NCBI GenBank assembly: GCA_963995525.1
Contig: OZ023205.1
Span: 46,925,748 to 46,989,747 of the forward strand
DNA from: Escarpia spicata
Taxonomy: Eukaryota > Annelida > Polychaeta > Sabellida > Siboglinidae
Reading direction: 5' to 3'
DNA length: 64,000 bases
Shown here: in pieces, positions 33,181 through 44,300 of the stretch
Numbering within the stretch: position 1 is the stretch's first letter
Layout: every line of letters starts with the position of its first letter
The notes under the pieces: model-generated
Told to the model about the DNA's origin: nothing
The model's input: only the letters and a program-made list of their open reading frames with translations
The model's database searches: none
Position numbers and translations under genes: made by a program

Positions 33181-33894
33181 TTTTGAAAAGTGCTCAAATG
33201 ACATTTTGTCATGCAAATGTTGCTTTTACGTGTGCCTTGTAAATAGTAATCCAGTTGAAATATTAAGCTTATTTAAAATATGCATAATACATTACACATG
33301 TGTAGTTTCAAGTTCTTGGCATTAACTTTTTTATCAGAAATGTGTAACTAAGTTAACATTTATACCATGTATTTGCCTTGCCGCCTAATTTTTCTCAGCA
33401 TTCAGCAGCATTTTTGCAACTGTTTTTTCAACAGCATTTCTGGAAAGAAAGCTATTTAAACTCAGTATAAAATGAGTTGTGATGTTATCAGCTAGACGTG
33501 AAGTCAGAAGATAATTATATAACATGTTCTGTTCATGTATTTATTTCATTGCCACACCAAGTGCAAAATAGACGTTTTTTTATTTCATATTTATGAAATA
33601 AGATATTTCAGCAGAAATGAAATCAGTTGCCAAAATGTTGATAACTGTTTTTGTAAATAATTGCAACAAATAATCAGTGTTGCCTTGCTGCATTGTTTAC
33701 GTGGACATGTTGGGTTGTCACAAAAGTTGGCTTATCTGTACTGTACTCTGTATATATGTGTGAGCATGTAAATAATGTATAAAAGCTATATAGGTATCGA
33801 GAAAACTAAAAACAGACACTTGTGCAAGAAAGATATGGATACAGGGAGTGAGTGATCATTACCATTGTGAAAATGGTCAACATCTTCAGATAGA

Positions 33895-33900
33895 AATAAA
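33895..33900 (+). terminator. Candidate poly(A) signal of DOCK gene
   Basis: AATAAA about 1.06 kb after the DOCK stop codon, the first canonical hexamer I found downstream. Use is inferred. Confidence 0.45.
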
Positions 33901-34434
33901 AAAGACTGAATGAAGCATTTGCTATCTTCTGGTAAAAGTATAATAATTCACTTAGATACTCTTACATATGCAGGTATTTCACTGTCTCAGACTATATTTG
34001 TGGTTACATTCAGCTTTTTTCTGGAGCAACTTGTTATCAAAGTAGTAGATTATAATTATTCTTGAATCATAATATTGAAGTACATTTTTACAACAATTTT
34101 GGTATTGTAGAAAGTATATTATTAAGAGCTGTTATTTTATATTTAACTAATGTTTAGAACCTATCAGTATCATGCAAGCAGCTTCATAAGTGTTTGTGCA
34201 ATTGTATATTAATATCCTTTATATAAGTTTATTTAACAAAAGACCTTGGATACTACTGGGAAATGTGGATGTGCGTAAAACTCACACTGAAACTACCGAT
34301 TAAAGAAGATGGTATAACAAACGTTTTGAATCATTTTGTTGAAACATCTCAAGAGAATGTTCTTGTACAAAGTAATTTAATATACAAGTATTTATTTTAG
34401 ACTGTAGATGTGACTTTACCAAGTACAGGGAAGT

Positions 34435-34477
34435 TTCATGATCTTGTGCGTACATAATTTCTAGATGATTCCTTTTT
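34435..34477 (+). repeat. 43-bp direct repeat, left copy
   Basis: Shares TGTGC-G/A-TACATAATTTCTAGATGAT and flanks with 37251-37293 (about 37 of 43 positions). The two copies bracket the 2.8-kb repeat complex between the host genes. Confidence 0.85.
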
Positions 34478-37250
34478 AGTCCTTTAGGCCGAAGGTCCAA
34501 GGGACTATTGCCATCACTCTGCGTCCGCCGTTAGCAGCCGTATCTCAGAAACTGTTCGGTAACTTTTTCTCAAATTTTGCATAAACTTATCTTAGGGTAC
34601 TGCCACTATGCACAAGAAATCTGTATTTGATTGAATCATTCGTAGGGCCCAAAAAACTGGTAATTTGTCACATTTTGCCTATTTAAAAAAAAACTGTTCA
34701 GTAACTTTTTCTCTATTTTGCATAGATCTATCTTAGGGTGCTGCAACTACACACAAGAAATCTGTATTTTATTTAATCATTCTAAGGGCACACCAGGGGC
34801 CCCCAAAGTGCAACAGTTTTACATTATTTACCCCCCCCCCGGACAGTAGATTTTGTGTATTGTGCCAGAAACAGCGCCCAGCCTCACTCCACTCTGCATT
34901 GGTCCATCGAGACCTTCACTAATATTTAATTGGTCACAGGGCCCAGGCAGAGTAGACACATTTTACCCCTGTTAAACTGAACAGTTGCCTGCAGCTTTTA
35001 AACTGTATCTTCAAAACTACTGATTTTTTTTTAATTGCAAGTTGTGTTTATTTTGATGTTCATTTAATTATTATAAAATGGTGTGACTGTGATGTCTATT
35101 GGTTAAAGATGTATTGTCACCTGTAGGTGACAAACAGAAAATTTATATTCTGGACAACTAGAGTGAAATATCCTACACTTTATTTATATCAAATGCATTC
35201 TACTGTTCTGTTTACACTTGCCATGCCTTGTGTAAACATGGTACTATGCAAATCAATTGCATACAATTTAATATAGACTAATAATTACAGATTCACAATA
35301 TAGTTGACACCTGAAACAACCAAATGTCAACCATTAGAAGAGTTGACATAGTTCTGCTATACACAAGAAATCTGTATTTGATCGAATCATTCTAGTGTCA
35401 TCAGCATATACTAGAACATACATTTTCAAGAAAACGTCTACATCATCATCACTAAGGTTGTTCTAAATTTCACCAGCTGCCATGTCAAGTCCCTTATAAT
35501 TATGACTAACTGTGTTCAAAATTATTCAGGTAAATAGCAAATAACAAAGGAGACAAGTTTTCTCAAAGCTGTAAACAACTTGCCTATGAATGTGCAATGC
35601 CACGATAGTTGTCTGGGTCATCTATTGACCCAGTCTTTTTGTACATATGCTTAAAGATCCCAATACACCAATCTGTTGACACAATGCCAGATAATAGAAC
35701 TAGGTTAAACATCTTAACAATAACTATAATTAATTTTGTGGGGCTGTTTAGGGCCACCCAAAATGCTAAATGTTCCTAGTATTTCCCTGCTGCACTGGGC
35801 AGCTGTAAGCTTGTGTATTAGATTTGCTTCCGCCACTGATGTTTATTAATAACTGGATAGTGAACAACGTTGGCAAGTTTAACCCGTTCCTGGGTTAAAC
35901 CCAGGTTGGGCTAAACCTCCATTTCAGAACTATATAGCATTTTTAAACAATCACTAAGGATTAATGAACACTTGTGCACAATGTCAATCACTTGGCAGGT
36001 TTAATTGATCTATTCAGCAATTGGAGGACACTGCTTAGGCCTCACTCTGGACACTGTCACTCAGTTTTGTGTATTGTCTTAGTTGGTGAGTTGAGCTAAT
36101 CAACTTGACCATGAATCAGTGGCGACTTATAACTTTAGAGGATGGAGGATGAATCCAGTTGTTGGCAGTGAACACTAATGCTGAGAGGATAGATTACCAC
36201 CTACCAGTCTCCAAAGCTCTATATTTTTAAAAACTGTTCAGTAACTTTTTTTTCTAATTTTGCATAGATCTATCTTAGGGTACTGCCAGTGTATGCAAGA
36301 AATTTGTATTTGAATAATTCTAAGGGCACCTCAGGGCCCCCAAAATGCAAAATGGTCCTGCTGTTTCTCTGCTGCTCCCTCCTGCAGCCCTGCTGATCTC
36401 TATTTATAACAGACAGACAGTATTTTTTGACCATCACAAGCACATAAACTACAATACAATATTCATTGTAAGGTCAAGGAGGCTCCCATTAAGACAATGA
36501 TATGCAGCTATCATGGGAGCAGCCCTACTGATGTAACTAGACAGTGGACATTGCCCTGATCACTGGGGTGGCTCAGAGTGGAGTGGCCAGTTGTAAATCT
36601 GTGTATTGATCTAGACTAGGCACTCTGCCTGTCATTGTCCATCCCAGTGTCAAACTGAATGCCTCCATGTGGGCTGTAACTATAATGTGTAATGGGAATC
36701 CCTACTGCTCTGGCAGAACACAGAAACTTAAAAACAACAATAAACATAATTATTAATGCAATGTAACGATATGATCTAGGATTAAAATAAAATAACTTAC
36801 GTATAAAATAACATATAAAATAACTTAGGTATACTCGAAAAGGTTATAGTATATTTAGCCAAAATTATAAGGAATATTATTAAGATGTTTTACTACACAT
36901 GTTGCAGCTATTACTTCACTCCAATTCAATCAGTATTATGTCATTAATTGCTACTGTTTTAAAGTCAAAATGCACACTATGTATATGTACTTTGTGAGTA
37001 TCGGGATAAAATTCTACAGTATTTTTAATAACACATTAATATATACAATCGTCATAAAACAGTCTACTTGAATATTTTATTTCCAGGTGTATCTTCACTG
37101 GCATGCATATAGTCTCCACTAAACATGTCAATATTTTACTTCCATCATAACACTTAATGATCTGTAACTATGATTCACCAAAAAACATTTAATTAATAAT
37201 TACAAACTCACAATATAGTCCGAAGGACTTCAGGGCCTCTTGGCCCATTT
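34478..37250. mobile_element. Repeat complex between convergent genes (possible composite element)
   Basis: Edges are roughly inverted: AGGCCGAAGGTCC-AAGGGACTAT on the left, ATAGTCCGAAGGACTT on the right. Inside, a ~110-bp module (AAACTGTTCxGTAACTTTTT, GCATAxATCTATCTTAGGGT, ACAAGAAATCTGTATTT) occurs at 34545, 34690 and 36225 and partly at 35360. TAATAATTACAxAxTCACAA occurs at 35279 and 37194. No ORF of note. Likely a non-autonomous or decayed mobile repeat of unknown class. Confidence 0.6.
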
Positions 37251-37293
37251 TTCATGACTTTGTGCATACATAATTTCTAGATGATCTCTTTCT
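37251..37293 (+). repeat. 43-bp direct repeat, right copy
   Basis: Partner of 34435-34477. Contains GTGCATACATAATTTCTAGA. Confidence 0.85.
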
Positions 37294-37353
37294 GACACAA
37301 CAAAGCAAAGCAATATTATCACTGCATTTATTGGCACAGACAATTGTAATTTT

Positions 37354-37359
37354 TTTATT
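37354..37359 (-). terminator. Candidate poly(A) signal of dystroglycan
   Basis: TTTATT on the plus strand (AATAAA on minus), the first canonical hexamer I found downstream of the dystroglycan stop; a second lies at 37327-37332. Use is inferred. Confidence 0.35.
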
Positions 37360-38452
37360 AGTTTACAGAAAACATAAATTCAATATATAAGATTAAAGCC
37401 AATCATGTGACTGGCGACAGCACCGAAGCATTCCACTCCGCATGCACTATTACAATAAACGAACTCTTAAAATACACAAGTGCCGTCATGCAGTTGGCCA
37501 TAAAAGTACTTCATGTTTATGCGTGCACAGTTCATGAGTTTACAAATGCGGATAAATGTCCTAATAAAGACTTAAGATCTAAAACAATGTTTCAAGTCAC
37601 ACTTGCTACAAAAGCAAAGGCACAAGAACAGCACATTCTGAAGAATACTGTTAGTAACGACTGTTAACTGCCTTGGAGGACTACCGCTGGCGCCACCTAG
37701 TAGACAGTAGATAACATGAGACCTATGTAGTCAAGCAGTCATGTGACCACAGAGTACCTGTCATAATATCTTGGCAGTTGTGCCCGAGTTTTAATGAAAG
37801 TTTCACTTGACATGAGACGTCCGCCGTGGGACTATTGCACTGACTGCGTAGAAAGCTTTGCACTGTTCCTCTTAACAAGAGCCAGTGCTAACAACACAAA
37901 ACTAATCGTATCAGTTGCTAGAAAGCAGTAACATGTTTCACACAAGTCGCCTGTGTTGCTGCTTTCAAAGCCAATATCTGAATTATCAGCACAAGTCTAA
38001 CACGTTTAGTAACACGTCCGCATATGCACGTAGGCCACAACAAAAGTAAATCACATCTGTGCCAACACATGTATACAGAATCTAACATGTTTGTATACAT
38101 GTGTGTATAAACACATTGTCTAGTACTCTCTCTCTACACTTGTGTACATACACACAGTCTAACACAATTGTCTGTCTACACCTATTTATATGCAAAAAGC
38201 ACAATAAAATTATTAAGCATTGCAATACATGTTGTGTAAAAAATAGTTTCGATCCCTGTTGCGTGTAAACTTAGAACCGGTGACATAAAAGCTACATTAG
38301 GAATGTCACTACAGTAAATATTATCAGCAAGATGATTATAAAACAGTAATTGTTAATAGTCTTGTAATCTTTAGTCTTCATTTAACAGCGTAAACAGTAT
38401 ACCATAACATTGCTTAAACTTCCACTAAATCTCACTTTTGTATAATATAATA

Positions 38453-38470
38453 ATATATATATATATATAC
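38453..38470. repeat. (AT)n microsatellite
   Basis: Short pure AT run in the putative dystroglycan 3' UTR. Confidence 0.85.
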
Positions 38471-38917
38471 CATCATTTGTATTTTATCTTATCTGTATTC
38501 CTTAGAATAATATTTTTGCAACAGTTTCTACGATAATGATTTGTAGTCAGCAACAATGTGTATTAATAATAATTATTATTAAAAGTTGGCTGAGCAATTT
38601 CAGTACCAGAGCCTGTTGTAGTACCCACTAGATGGCAGTACCTGTGTCATTCTGGCGAGCTTCGACCGACATACATTGCCAAACAACCCTAGATTGTATT
38701 GTTTTTGTTAGAGCTCTGCACGAACTTGTAAAACAATTATCGTATTTCTACCTAAAGAAAAGACAGATGAATACACATGGACAGACACATTCTTGTTGGC
38801 TTGGCCAGAACAGCATGTGCTGCCACCTTCTGGGACTGAATAGACACAAGTGTTGTTAGCCGTTTGAGACGATCTGAAGACTGCTGCAAGTGTTCTTTCC
38901 ACACTGCTAAGTCGACA

Positions 38918-41317
38918 TTACGGGGGCACGTAAGGCGGCGGGCTGCGGTAGGCGGGCTGCGCTCGAGGGCGGGAGTTGCGCCCTTCCAGCGTCGAGTTAG
39001 CGGTGACCGGGGGTGGGCGCTGATAGGTCATCATCGGGTCATCTTCGTCAGCTGAGTCAAGGAAGGGTTCCTTGTGTTGTGAGTGGGGCGAGGAGGCATC
39101 ACTACCCCGGTAACCTGGGGGTGAGTACTGCGGAGGGGGCTGCAGAGGGGGCTTCTCCTCATCCATGATGAGGGGCTTTGTGGGGGGCTCCGGCTTGTCG
39201 TCCAACTCGTCGGTGAAGATGATGGGGATGCCCTTCTTGATGAAAGTGTCCTGGTCCTCGTCTGACAGCTTACCACGTCGCTTCCTACGGTAGAGGATGC
39301 ACGCGATGAGGGCTGCCAGTAGGATCATCACCACGATGATGACAACCGGCACGATCATCGTGATGAGGAGGTCGTCGTCGCTCGTGTCGCGAGGCTTCGT
39401 CTCGACCGTCTCGCCCTCTTTGGGAGGTTCCGGAATTGTCGATATCATGGGCGAGCCACCCTCCTCAGCACAGGTGCCAAATGGCGTCGCACCGGCCTTC
39501 AAAATGCGGTAGGGCTTCATGGCATCGATCAGCGACTCGTTGAGAGTGTTGTTGGTCGTGATGAGGTAGCGCAGGAGGTGAGCTATCTCATTCACTGGAC
39601 ACGGCTCCGTCGGTATGCTGTTGTTGGTCCACGCATATATCACTGAGCCCGCCGCAATCCGCGTCACCGTGATCTTGCCCATGTCATTGTCACCGTATAG
39701 ACGTGCGAGCTTCGATGCAACGTCAATGCGCTGGTCGACGTCCGACACGAACTTCATGTAGTTGAGGTCGAGCGAGAGACTGAACTCGTGGTTGATGTTG
39801 CGCTGGTGCGTCTGGCGCACGACAATGATGGCAAAGATGTTCCTTGCCATTTTGCCGGAGCTGTCGATGGCAACAATGATGTACTCGTGCTTGCCGACAT
39901 GGCCCGGGAGTGGAAGGCCGTACAAACGCTGGCTCGTCTGATTTAACTTGAGCCATGAGTTGTGTGGCAGTGTAAGGCCGTCGACGGTGAGGAACACCAG
40001 CTTCAGCTGCCTCGTGTCGCCGTCCTCGAAGTCGTAGAATGTATCGGTCGGTATAGCATAGTCGAGGATCTCCCCAACACGTACTTTAATTCGCTCCACG
40101 TCGTTCTTCAGGATAGGAGCATAGTTTAACGGCTTCTCAGTGACTGGCACAAAGACTGGTTTTGTAGGTGGAGTGAACTTGTCGGTTTCGGTTGGCCTTA
40201 TTGGCTGTGTGCTCACTGCCGTTGGCCGGTCGTACGTACGCGATGGAAGTATTTCGGTTGCTTTGGTCGCTGTCCTGTCTCGAGTTGGCATCAGTGATGG
40301 CTCCAACAAGTCGTGAGTGCGAGAAACGCCACGACTCGGCTCAACAAACGTTGGCTCGACATGCCTCATGGTGGCGCCACCAGTCACAGTTGGGGTAGCA
40401 TCAATGACCTGTGAAGGTCGCTGCTGGACCAAGTCCGTCTGGTCGTCCCTTCCTGACGGCGAGTACTTCGGGGACTTGTGGGCATGGCGACCATACGACT
40501 TAGAGCGCCCCCTATGGGGAGGATGAGTGCGACTAGGTTTGATTCCAGGAACAACGTGTGTCAGACCGCCGTCGGTCCTACTTCTGTCAACCACATATGT
40601 TGGCATCGGGCGCCATGTCGGTGGTCCGCCGTGCACTGCCGGCGTCGGTGTGGAGCGGATATGGATGCGTCGCTTCATTCGGGTCGGCGTGTGTGGTTTG
40701 TTGTTGGTGACGTACCAGCCGACAACACCGACACCAATCGCATCGCCCATCCTCCCGCTGCTGGATGTCGTCTCCAGCTTCTGTAAGATGGGCATGTGGT
40801 GGGCGTAGACATTGCCACAGCCCACCGCCCACTGCACCTGCGCACCCGCCTTCTGCGGCGACTTCACATTCCCCGGTCCCGCTACCAGGGCGGAGCTGTC
40901 GAACATCGGCAGACTCCCCTTGGGCGACAACCGGAGCACCGCGGCGGGCATGCCCAGGTGGGCGGCTAGACTTCGCATCAACTCCACTTTGTCGCTGGAC
41001 AACATCGACAGCAGGTCAACATCAACGATCACCGTCGCCATGGTAATGGAGGAACCGACTGGACACTGGATGGGCTTGAGGGTGTTGCTCTGGGCATCTC
41101 TTAGAGGGATTGCCTTTGTATCTGCATGCACTTTGTTGGGGATAACGTCGACCATGAACATGTCCTTCTCTGTGTCAGAGGTGGAGCCCTTCGGCGCAAC
41201 CACCTCGATGAAGTACTGTAGACCCACGTGCTCCTCGCTCGGCACGCCCGCCAGGGTGCCACTCTCGGGGTCAAAGGTCATCCACGATGGCAGTTCCGTC
41301 TTCCCTGCTTCTGTGAC
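38918..41317 (-). CDS. DAG1: Dystroglycan coding exon 2 (main exon)
   Basis: 799 codons plus stop, beginning VTEAGKTELPSWMTFD directly after the acceptor TTGCTTCAG. It contains everything from the first cadherin-like domain to the PPPY end. Vertebrate DAG1 likewise has one short and one very long coding exon, with the intron in the same part of the first domain, so the gene structure looks ancestral. Clearly richer in GC than the surrounding intron and intergenic DNA. Confidence 0.97.
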   Translation of the reverse strand, partial: VTEAGKTELPSWMTFDPESGTLAGVPSEEHVGLQYFIEVVAPKGSTSDTEKDMFMVDVIPNKVHADTKAIPLRDAQSNTLKPIQCPVGSSITMATVIVDVDLLSMLSSDKVELMRSLAAHLGMPAAVLRLSPKGSLPMFDSSALVAGPGNVKSPQKAGAQVQWAVGCGNVYAHHMPILQKLETTSSSGRMGDAIGVGVVGWYVTNNKPHTPTRMKRRIHIRSTPTPAVHGGPPTWRPMPTYVVDRSRTDGGLTHVVPGIKPSRTHPPHRGRSKSYGRHAHKSPKYSPSGRDDQTDLVQQRPSQVIDATPTVTGGATMRHVEPTFVEPSRGVSRTHDLLEPSLMPTRDRTATKATEILPSRTYDRPTAVSTQPIRPTETDKFTPPTKPVFVPVTEKPLNYAPILKNDVERIKVRVGEILDYAIPTDTFYDFEDGDTRQLKLVFLTVDGLTLPHNSWLKLNQTSQRLYGLPLPGHVGKHEYIIVAIDSSGKMARNIFAIIVVRQTHQRNINHEFSLSLDLNYMKFVSDVDQRIDVASKLARLYGDNDMGKITVTRIAAGSVIYAWTNNSIPTEPCPVNEIAHLLRYLITTNNTLNESLIDAMKPYRILKAGATPFGTCAEEGGSPMISTIPEPPKEGETVETKPRDTSDDDLLITMIVPVVIIVVMILLAALIACILYRRKRRGKLSDEDQDTFIKKGIPIIFTDELDDKPEPPTKPLIMDEEKPPLQPPPQYSPPGYRGSDASSPHSQHKEPFLDSADEDDPMMTYQRPPPVTANSTLEGRNSRPRAQPAYRSPPPYVPP

Positions 41318-44300
41318 CTGAAGCAACAAAAACGTCCTTTTTAGTATTTTTTTAAAATCTCTTCTAAAAAATCTTGCTACTATATTTTTAAAAGCATGTC
41401 TCTAAGCTAACAAAATTACATACATGTATTAATTTATAATACTTGGTAATTACTACAAAACAATAAAAATCTGAACAACACATTACAGGTTTGTTATCCA
41501 CGGTCAGTCGAGAAAATTATGTGTTGGTATCGCTAAGCATTATTTTTGTATTCATAGTGTTAAATTGTCATACAGTAATTAACTAATTTACAAGTGTGAT
41601 TACCCAATTAAAAAAATTAAACGATAGAGCCAACATATGTAAGATGATCAAAGGTACTATTATTTGGATTCTACCAAAGTAATATTGCTAAGAATCTAAA
41701 GGAATCTACAATCTTCATGAACAATGAACCTCCAAATTACATTACACATTCAACAATAAAAAGTATCCTACAATATACTTATTATTAGGTACACATGTTC
41801 TGCTGTAAATCAAGACCTATTTTCATGCCTTTGCCATAAACTAATCTCTTTTCTCTGTGCAACTGACACCCAGGAACCATGACCCCAAAACGTTGCAGGT
41901 CATTAAACACACGTTCATGCCCAGTGTGATTCACAGACTGCTGGGGCACCCCAAATACACGTTCCTACGTCCCACACGCTGTAGTTCCATCTGCCTCTCC
42001 CCTGGTAGTGATACCATGCTTCTGCATGCTCTACCTATCAGCAGGTCTGTCCACAGCAACATTTCACCCTGATAAGCTTGCCAGATCCCACCAACGCAAT
42101 ACAGAATACACACAGCCGATTCCGACAACTCCAAGGCACATAACGTAAATCATGATAGCAACGTGCCACACATGGCTCTATGCAGTTCTACCTTTGATGG
42201 TGTTATTTCATCGTTCGTGTCAACTTTATTTCATATCCAATATCACTACAGTAATTGTAGTGAGAACTACCTTGTGAAAAAGGGCAGATTTTCAACTGAA
42301 CCGACATGGTATTTTAAATCTCTAGATCCACTGATATGTGTACAGACATTCTTACAGAATGCCAAGGTGTTGTAGTACCAAGAACTAACACACAGGTGTA
42401 CTCAAAACCTAGCCATCTCGGCTGACAGCCTAGCACTGTAACCGCCGAGTTACTGCACCCATCATTGACACAGAATCAAGTTGATACTAATCTAGCCCAA
42501 GTCCATGCTCATGGTCTCCTGTCACTATAAGAAACTCACACTGCAAAAAAGTGGCATTACAGCAATTCCGGTAACAATTGAGCAAGACATTTAATCAAGA
42601 AACCAGAACTAACGCCTCACTCAAAAAGTCTACTAGCATCTTGCCAATATCTCAACTTGTCGCCAGCATCATTGCCATTGACTAATCAGATTAGATTTAC
42701 ACAAGTGAACGACCCCATGGTCATCACACCAACTTACGTACATAGGCCCACAACGCCTCGAATCAGCAAATCAATAACTCATCTGATTTAAGAAATGCAA
42801 CATCCAGAGACAGTCTTCAGAGTCAGAGTATTCAAGCGACACTTAACCGGCATGGGGGAACCTCCACTGACAGACAGATTATCCCTACTTACAGCGTCAC
42901 TGCAGGAGGGAGATTCAATCTATTGACAAGAGGCTGTGGGGAATAGTGTAGTACCCCCAGGGCAGGAAGGAGTACATGAGAGGAAGTGTCCCAAAGTCAA
43001 GGTCTTTTTTGGGCCATGCTGGTGACATGTGCAGTCCTAGTGTCTACGTCGCCATAGCTGTAGTTTGTTCATCTTCATTCATGGAAGAGTTCAGCAACAC
43101 TGCAGCTGTAAATCTGGCAATTAAACGTCTAGAAATTAATTAGTTTTGTGGTATTGTCACATACATACTCGCTAGTAACTATAAATGAAATCTGTTCTAG
43201 ATTAAGTGTTATGAGTGTTATGATGATGCGCTTCACTGCAACAGGTCTAGTTACTTACACATCTAAGGACACTAATGAATGCTAGGCTCAAAGCCAAAGT
43301 CTTGCCTTAGCACACAAGACACTTAATTGATGTCCTCACACCTGCAGTGTTCCACTAAGTGTCCTCACAACCACAGTAACCTAGCTGTTCCACTCAGTGT
43401 CTTTACAACCACGGTGACCCACGACTGTTCTACTCAGTGGCCTTACAACCATAGTGTAACATGACTGTTCCACTCAGTATCCTTACAACTAGTGACCCAT
43501 GACTTTTCCACTCATGGTCTTTAGTACAAGCACAGTGACCTACAACTGTTCCACTCAGTGTCCTTACAAGCACAGTGTAACACGACTGTTCCACTCAGTG
43601 TCCATACAACCACAGTGACCCACGACTGTTCCACTCAGTGTCCTTACAACCACAATGACCCACGACTGTTCCACTCAGTGTCCTTACAAGCACAGTGTAA
43701 CACGACTGTTCCACTCAGTGTCCATACAACCACAGTGACCCACGACTGTTCCACTCAGTGTCCTTACAACCACAATGACCCACGACTGTTCCACTCAGTG
43801 TCCTTACAACCACAGTGTAGCACGACTGTTCCACTCAGTGTCCTTACAACTATGGTGACCCATGACTGTTCCACTCAGTGTCCTTACAACCACAGTGTAA
43901 CACAACTGTTCCACTCAATGTCCTTACAACCACAGTGTAACACGACTGTTCCACTCAGTGTCCTTACAACCACAGTGTAACACGACTGTTTCACTCAGTG
44001 TCCTTACAACCACAGTGTAACACGACTGTTCCACTCAGTGTCCTTACAATCAGTGTAACACGACTGTTCCACTTAGTGTCCTTACAAGCACAGTGTAACA
44101 CAACTGTTCCACTCAATGTCCTTACAACCACAGTGTAACACGACTGTTCCACTCAGTGTCCTTACAGCCACAGTGTAACATGACCGTTCCACTCAGTGTC
44201 CTTACAACCACAGTGTAACACGACTGTTCCACTCAGTGTCCTTACAACCATAGCAGCGTTCGAAATAGCACTTGTCCGTTTGTCCGGGACAAGTGATTTT

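Larger units (their letters stand above)
32836..33900 (+). other. Probable DOCK 3' untranslated region
   Basis: Starts after the TGA and runs AT-rich to the first canonical AATAAA (33895-33900). It begins with a minisatellite (32845-33180). The end is inferred from the polyadenylation signal only. Confidence 0.5.
37294..38917 (-). other. Probable dystroglycan 3' UTR / intergenic
   Basis: AT-rich sequence after the dystroglycan stop. Candidate AATAAA on the minus strand at 37354-37359 and 37327-37332, which would give a 3' UTR of about 1.6 kb. It also contains an AT dinucleotide tract (38453-38469). Small ORFs here lack homology and codon bias. Confidence 0.4.

Noticed and set aside
37407..37667. 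86-codon plus-strand ORF near the dystroglycan 3' end
   Set aside because: No recognisable domain, splice context or codon bias; probably antisense to the 3' UTR.
39031..40832. Several ORFs on both strands over dystroglycan
   Set aside because: GC-rich shadows of the dystroglycan frame without homology of their own.
43558..43980. 140-codon plus-strand ORF
   Set aside because: Translation of the 40-bp satellite; the repeat words appear regardless of frame.
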